DNA of 64,000 nt, taken from positions 620,001 to 684,000 of the forward strand of contig NZ_CP009928.1 in assembly GCF_001021975.1 (NCBI RefSeq), given 5' to 3'. The notes beneath the pieces were generated by a model that was not told the DNA's origin, did not search any database, and was given only the letters and a program-made list of their open reading frames with translations. Positions within the stretch are counted from its first letter, which is position 1, and each line of letters opens with the position of its first letter. Positions 59,791 through 64,000 of the stretch are shown in pieces. The position numbers were made by a program, and so were the translations under genes. Source of the DNA: Chryseobacterium gallinarum. Lineage in GTDB: Bacteria > Bacteroidota > Bacteroidia > Flavobacteriales > Weeksellaceae.

Positions 59791-59812
59791 ATAAAAAAAT
59801 AATAACAACTAA

Positions 59813-59837
59813 AAAATCCTGTCTTCGGCAGGATTTT
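59813..59837. terminator. Bidirectional terminator after aqpZ
   Basis: AAAATCCTG and CAGGATTTT form a perfect 9-bp stem with a seven-base loop between convergent genes. Confidence 0.88.
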
Positions 59838-60381
59838 ATTTTATCTTTTTAATATCAAAAGGATTTTTAAAAATAAGTTCCTCATGTTTCCCCTTAATTT
59901 CCATTTTCCGCTGAAGCAGATTAAGAGCCATTTTCCTGATGAAAAGATCTTTATCATTCAGCTTCCAGTATGAATCTTCGTGAAGTTTTTTAGGCTCACG
60001 AACAGGGTAAAACTCCGTTTCCCAGGTATCTGCATTGTGATAAAATTCAATAATTCCGCAATGCCCGGGAATCATCGCCGGGTCTACCATACCCATAGGA
60101 AGCAAAAAACTGAAGGCATTACAGACATAATCCCCGCAGGAAATTTTATCATGTTTTAAAAACTGATCGCCGGTTTCCTTATTGATATATGATTTTTTAA
60201 AATCATTTTTAAAATCACTTTTTGAAAGCTTGATTTCAATTTCATGGCTGAATCCGGCAGCATCAATGATCAGCATGTCTGCCTCCCAATCACCCTGAAA
60301 ATAATTCGTCAATACAATTTCTCTTTCAAAATCACAATGGGAATAAATATAGGCGTGAACAAGTTCTTCAATTTTGATCAT
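59836..60381 (-). CDS. MmcB-like protein (PD-(D/E)xK-type fold)
   Basis: A 181-residue protein. The block WEADMLIIDAAGFSHEIEIKLSKSDFKNDFKKS has the E-x-K and S-x-x-D-F pattern of the MmcB (DUF1052) family, implicated in DNA repair in other bacteria. The remaining C-terminus is charged. No signal peptide. Related restriction-like folds are an alternative reading. Confidence 0.6.
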   Translation of the reverse strand: MIKIEELVHAYIYSHCDFEREIVLTNYFQGDWEADMLIIDAAGFSHEIEIKLSKSDFKNDFKKSYINKETGDQFLKHDKISCGDYVCNAFSFLLPMGMVDPAMIPGHCGIIEFYHNADTWETEFYPVREPKKLHEDSYWKLNDKDLFIRKMALNLLQRKMEIKGKHEELIFKNPFDIKKIK

Positions 60382-60454
60382 TGTTTACAGGTTGTATAAT
60401 ATTTGTTTAGAGTTAACAATAAATGTCAGGCTTTCCTGGTATTCCAATACACTT

Positions 60455-61435
60455 TCAACTCACCAGAAGGCTGCAACCCCTGATATCCGAGTGATCTATT
60501 CTTCCTAATACCTGGAATTTATTTCCTGTTATTTTCCCCAGATCCTGAGTCGCAATAAAAGCACAGGAATGGATATTGGCCAGGTCAATAATATTAATAG
60601 CTCCCGTTCTTCCTTCTTTTTCGTATGAAAAAGGATCTTCTGCGTTCCTGATCATGATTCTCATCCAGGCAGGACATTCGTATTCGTTATTTCCAAGGGA
60701 ATAGGCTTGTGATAAAAGCTCTGTCATAGAATATTCGGAATAAATCCTATGGGTTTTAAAACCATCCTGAAGAATCTTCAGAAGCTCATCTTTTGTCATC
60801 TCCTCTTTTCTGCCTTTCATTCCACCGGTTTCAATAACTACTAAATTTTCCAGAAAACTGAATGATTTATCACTTTGCAGACAATAATCCAAAAAGTCTA
60901 ACAGCGCAAAAGAAACCCCGAAAAGAATAACCTTTTGACCCTGCAGGGAATTTAAAAGGTCAAAAAGATCGGCATGATTATAAAGAAAATATCCGTTCTC
61001 CGGCCTGTCAGACTTTTTCATCAGATAGTCTACCATGTAAATCAATGATGAATTTTGTCTCTCCAGGTAACTTGGAAGCAGCCCAAGGAAAATAAAGTCT
61101 TCAGGTTTGCCGATAAACTGTTCAAAACTTTTATAAATACTTTCTTCATATAAGCCCTGGTCCGCAATGAAATGTCTGGAAAGATTCATCCGGGTCGTTC
61201 CCGAACTCTGAAAGAAAAGATCAGCTGTTACATTTTTATCCAGAATCTGATGATTTTTAAACATTTCTATCGGGAGAAACGGTATTTTTTCCAAACCATC
61301 TACCTCATCAGGATTAATTTTCAAAAAATCAACAAACTTCCTGTATATTTCAACATGATCATACTGATAACGAAACGTTTTCAGTGATTCAGCTAAGAAG
61401 TCCTGTTCTGTCTGTATATTGAATATATTTTTCAA
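60455..61435 (-). CDS. LuxE/PaaK-like acyl-protein synthetase
   Basis: A 326-residue protein of the LuxE family of adenylate-forming enzymes. Typical blocks are DLFFQSSGTTRMNLSRHFI (nucleotide loop), YSEYSMTELLSQAYSLG and a C-terminal ATQDLGKITGNKFQVLGRIDHSDIRG. Relatives activate fatty acids as acyl-AMP. In Bacteroidetes LuxE-like proteins often act in surface glycan or lipid biosynthesis; no light-production genes are near. Single gene. Confidence 0.85.
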   Translation of the reverse strand: MKNIFNIQTEQDFLAESLKTFRYQYDHVEIYRKFVDFLKINPDEVDGLEKIPFLPIEMFKNHQILDKNVTADLFFQSSGTTRMNLSRHFIADQGLYEESIYKSFEQFIGKPEDFIFLGLLPSYLERQNSSLIYMVDYLMKKSDRPENGYFLYNHADLFDLLNSLQGQKVILFGVSFALLDFLDYCLQSDKSFSFLENLVVIETGGMKGRKEEMTKDELLKILQDGFKTHRIYSEYSMTELLSQAYSLGNNEYECPAWMRIMIRNAEDPFSYEKEGRTGAINIIDLANIHSCAFIATQDLGKITGNKFQVLGRIDHSDIRGCSLLVS

Positions 61436-61577
61436 TGGTATAAATTTTTTATCATCTTATAACTTCATTATAAGACAATTATCTATAAAAATATTTTTAT
61501 TTAATATTTTTTTAATATTGAAGTCATACTTTGGTAACAATTTTGCAATTATTTATTCGGAATATGGATTAAAAACA

Positions 61578-61628
61578 GAATGGGCTTCGGCTCATTCGAA
61601 ATTACCTCTTTTCAGGGGTAATTTTTTT
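61578..61628. terminator. Double hairpin between convergent genes, possible small RNA 3' end
   Basis: GAATGGGC/GCTCATTC with a TTCG tetraloop (61578-61597) is followed by AAATTACC/GGTAATTT (61599-61624) with a run of T on the plus strand. On the minus strand the first hairpin is followed by TGTTTTT, so it can also terminate the LpxH-like gene. The strong plus-strand signal has no plus-strand gene before it. Confidence 0.55.
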
Positions 61629-61631
61629 ATG

Positions 61632-62402
61632 TTATTTTCCGAACACCTTCAGCTCAAAATCTTCGTCGAAAACCCCGTAAGTAAAGTAAGAAATCCAGTC
61701 ACCGAGATTAATGTACTTTGAACCGGGCTCCAGATCCAACACCATTGGAAGATGACGGTGCCCATAGATGAAATAATCAATTTTTTCCGTCTTCAGCTTT
61801 TCTTTGGAATAAATAATTAAAAATTCTTTTTCTTCTCCTAAGAAAGCCTTGTCTTCTTCCCCTGAAATCATTTTATTTTTTTGGGAAAGATACAATGCGA
61901 TCTTCATGGCAATATCCGGGTGAAGCCATTTAAAAAGCCACTGGGCCACAGGATTGGTGAATAATTTTTTCATCCTTTTATATCCTTTGTCTCCGGGGCC
62001 TAATCCATCACCATGGGCCAGCAAAAACTGCTTTCCTCCCATTTCGAAGTATTGCTTCTGATAAAAAACAGTACATCCTATTTCTTCTTCCAGATAATCC
62101 TTCATCCACAGATCATGATTTCCTACGAAGAAATAAATATGAATTCCCCGGTCTTTCAGTTCTGCAATTTTTCCCAGAACACGAACATATCCTTTTGGAA
62201 CTACATGCTTCCATTCATGCCAAAAGTCAAAGAGATCACCCATTAAAAACAAAACCTGGGCATCTTCTTTGATTTCATCCATCCAGCGTATAAATTTTTC
62301 TTCACGCACTTTGCTTGCCTGAGGAGTTGGCGCTCCAAAATGCTGGTCTGAAGCAAAATAGACTTTTTTTCCGGGTTCTAGATTGATTGTTGTTTTTAAC
62401 AC
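61632..62402 (-). CDS. UDP-2,3-diacylglucosamine diphosphatase (LpxH-like metallophosphoesterase)
   Basis: A 256-residue metallophosphoesterase. Motifs in order: FASDQHFG, MGDLFDFWHEW, FVGNHDLWM, LAHGDGLGPGD and IYGHRHLPM, which form the two-metal site of the LpxH family. Pathway: removes UMP from UDP-2,3-diacylglucosamine in lipid A synthesis. Follows the QueD-like gene by 23 bases and is probably in the same transcript. Confidence 0.9.
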   Translation of the reverse strand: MLKTTINLEPGKKVYFASDQHFGAPTPQASKVREEKFIRWMDEIKEDAQVLFLMGDLFDFWHEWKHVVPKGYVRVLGKIAELKDRGIHIYFFVGNHDLWMKDYLEEEIGCTVFYQKQYFEMGGKQFLLAHGDGLGPGDKGYKRMKKLFTNPVAQWLFKWLHPDIAMKIALYLSQKNKMISGEEDKAFLGEEKEFLIIYSKEKLKTEKIDYFIYGHRHLPMVLDLEPGSKYINLGDWISYFTYGVFDEDFELKVFGK

Positions 62403-62425
62403 CGCCTGAATTTTGTAGGATAAAG

Positions 62426-62872
62426 TTATTGGTTATCTTCTGCAAACCATTCTCCATAAGAATTCTCAGTCTCATGAAGTTTAAGATAAGCTAAAGAAAT
62501 TCCGTCCGGAAGTTTTGATTTTATTTTGGCTGCTATAGCGTACAACATATTTTCGCAGGTTGGCTGGAAACTGCAGTAGATCACTTTATGTCCTCTGGTT
62601 TCAAGATCATCACCCAACTCTTTATGTGGAGACAAAGCATTCACAAGAACCGCATGGTCCCATACATCTACAATTTCAGATTTTACGATACTTTTGATAT
62701 CTCCAAAATCAACCACCATCCCGTTTTTAGGGTTTTCTATATCATTAATGGGTCTTCCTTTTACTGTCACAAACAGCTTATAGGAATGTCCATGCATATT
62801 TTTACATTTCCCATCGTAGTTGTACAGTACGTGAGCTGTTTCGAATGTAAAAATTTTTGTAATACGTATCAT
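62426..62872 (-). CDS. queD: 6-carboxytetrahydropterin synthase (QueD/PTPS family)
   Basis: A 148-residue enzyme of the 6-pyruvoyltetrahydropterin synthase fold. The zinc ligands are in FETAHVLYNYDGKCKNMHGHSYK, WDHAVLVN and HETENSYGEW supplies the catalytic and substrate-binding residues. In most bacteria this protein makes 6-carboxytetrahydropterin for queuosine and related 7-deazaguanines. The start is set at ATG 62872 since the -7 element (minus strand TATCTTTG, 62884 to 62877) overlaps the upstream start at 62890. Confidence 0.9.
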   Translation of the reverse strand: MIRITKIFTFETAHVLYNYDGKCKNMHGHSYKLFVTVKGRPINDIENPKNGMVVDFGDIKSIVKSEIVDVWDHAVLVNALSPHKELGDDLETRGHKVIYCSFQPTCENMLYAIAAKIKSKLPDGISLAYLKLHETENSYGEWFAEDNQ

Positions 62873-62876
62873 AATG

Positions 62877-62884
62877 CAAAGATA
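62877..62884 (-). promoter_or_regulatory. queD: -7 element of queD
   Basis: The minus strand reads TATCTTTG, then CATT and the ATG, predicting a leaderless message. Confidence 0.5.
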
Positions 62885-62989
62885 TGACAAAACAGTTTAA
62901 CAAAGAAAAGACAGTTTCTATTGTAACGATTTCAACAGGGCTTTAATATATCACATAAGCCAATCCGGATTTTAAACGATAACCAAGGC

Positions 62990-64000
62990 TTATTTTACAA
63001 CTTTTTCAAAACAGCTGATCACTTTGTAATTCCTGTCTTTAATAATCATTTCATACTTTCCTTTATTCAAAATCAGAAAATGGCTATCCTTTGAATCTTT
63101 AAGTTCCAGGATATCAGCGGGAATACCTTTTTTTTCAAACTCTCCTTTACGATATGCCAAAATCAAAGCCGGATATTGAGTAACTGCAGAAGCCGGAATT
63201 TCTACAAATTTTCGGTTTTCATTAAGCATCCAGCCGGGTCTCCCTTTTATATATTTTGTAACAGGATGAATAATTTTAACATCGGTAAATAGTTCTTTAT
63301 CTTCTCCATTATATACCGACTGATCAGGATTGGTCAGGATAACAGATTCTGCATTTTTCATCCATCTCAGCAATGGCTCGTTATATTTCGGAAGGCTTTT
63401 TTCAGAAAACTGAACCTGGTCAATAGTGAAAGGATTAAGTCCCGTCAGATCAGAAAGTCTCCCTGCCATTGTTTTCTCCCATGATGTATGAACTCCTTCA
63501 TAGACATGCTCATAACCACAGTAAATCAGATATTTTCCTTCCTTGTTTTTTTGCATAAAATCATAAATGTTTTTAGCCTGCCCGATTTCCCTTTCCTTTC
63601 CATTTCCTTCACTCTCATAGGGAAAAAGCTTAAAACCGGTTTTCAGTGCATGGTAAATAAAGTTTCCGAATTCGGGTTCCTGAGAATAAAACCCGCTATT
63701 ACTATCTGCAAATTTTGTAGTGTTTAAAGAGTCATTCTGTAATGTTTCAATTCCCAGGTATCTGTAGCCACGTTCATACAACCCTTTGAGCAACGAGGAT
63801 ACAAAATTCCTATGACTTGCATTGTGATGGGCTTCGTTAATAATGATTATTTTTTCATGGGAGGCCCGGTCCATAATATAATCTTTTGCATTGACCGGGA
63901 TGAGTTTTGTTAACTTCAGGCTATCGGCAGCACTCAGTTTTTTAACCCTTCCGAAAGTGATATCCCAGCTCTCCAGAGCCTTTTTATATTGCCCGCTTAT
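62990..64000 (-). CDS. Partial protein with an EreA/ChaN-like domain
   Basis: The C-terminal 336 residues of a gene whose 5' end lies beyond the right edge; the frame is open to base 64000, so the Met at 63874 is internal. The block IIIINEAHHNASHRNFVSSLLKGLYERGYRYLGIETL has the His and Glu typical of the erythromycin-esterase/ChaN/TIKI superfamily, and YLIYCGYEHVYEG is a second conserved block. Relatives bind haem or hydrolyse esters or peptides; the substrate here is unknown. Confidence 0.65.
   Translation of the reverse strand: MSGQYKKALESWDITFGRVKKLSAADSLKLTKLIPVNAKDYIMDRASHEKIIIINEAHHNASHRNFVSSLLKGLYERGYRYLGIETLQNDSLNTTKFADSNSGFYSQEPEFGNFIYHALKTGFKLFPYESEGNGKEREIGQAKNIYDFMQKNKEGKYLIYCGYEHVYEGVHTSWEKTMAGRLSDLTGLNPFTIDQVQFSEKSLPKYNEPLLRWMKNAESVILTNPDQSVYNGEDKELFTDVKIIHPVTKYIKGRPGWMLNENRKFVEIPASAVTQYPALILAYRKGEFEKKGIPADILELKDSKDSHFLILNKGKYEMIIKDRNYKVISCFEKVVK

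Noticed and set aside
60455-61435. LuxE-like gene as part of a bioluminescence operon
   Set aside because: No luciferase, reductase or thioesterase genes are near; LuxE-like enzymes are common in Bacteroidetes glycan or lipid pathways.
63872-63874. Met at 63874 as the start of the last gene
   Set aside because: The frame is open and protein-like upstream to the window edge, so the gene is cut by the edge.

Overview
The window looks like chromosomal DNA of a flavobacterium of the Weeksellaceae, most likely Chryseobacterium or a close relative (inference). The support is AT-rich sequence, many promoters of the Bacteroidetes type (TTG, about 19-22 bases, TAnnTTTG), a type IX secretion C-terminal domain, and Bacteroidetes-type families such as DUF6427, DUF2007, START-like and OstA-like proteins. 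It holds about 68 protein genes, counting two partial genes at the edges and two short genes, and no rRNA or tRNA that I could see. Most of it is ordinary core genome interrupted by small accessory patches.

Layout. 0-6 kb: peptidase M3, a methyltransferase and a beta-lactamase-fold serine hydrolase. 6-12 kb: regulator-rich stretch with a TetR-MFS operon, a divergent TetR/small membrane protein pair, an AraC regulator and a quinone-reductase-like flavoprotein; both TetR loci have clear palindromic operators. 12-18 kb: tyrS behind a leader-peptide attenuator, two unknown proteins, a GNAT acetyltransferase, a TerD pair and panD with a flippase-like membrane protein. 18.6-20 kb: HU gene followed by about 1 kb of three tandem structured repeats. 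20-32 kb: pdxH, yqgE, an amidase, two aminotransferase-fold proteins (one apparently lacking its catalytic lysine), a secreted T9SS protein, an OstA-like envelope protein with a Fur-family gene, kup and pdhB. 33-40 kb: sulfatase-fold membrane protein, pssA, an exonuclease and a run of small conserved proteins. 40.3-41.2 kb: an orphan Tae4-type amidase toxin with a lipoprotein, probably its immunity partner. 41-50 kb: M16 peptidase, trigger factor and a histidine-rich TonB receptor group probably concerned with a metal. 50-59 kb: ABC-F ATPase, a solitary histidine decarboxylase, then six same-strand genes: a two-component system with a membrane partner, a DUF2235 protein with an altered nucleophile elbow, an unknown protein and an M15-like DUF5715 peptidase. 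59-64 kb: aquaporin, MmcB-like protein, LuxE-like acyl-protein synthetase, LpxH-like hydrolase, QueD-like enzyme and a partial EreA/ChaN-like protein.

The most interesting signals are the tyrS attenuator with its Tyr-rich leader peptide and four-segment RNA switch, the triple structured repeat after HU, the Tae4/immunity pair, the DUF2235-two-component cluster with a Ser-to-Gly change at the lipase motif, the degenerate class IV aminotransferase, and a recurring promoter geometry that predicts leaderless mRNAs. All functional statements rest on sequence reading and family knowledge; no database search was run.
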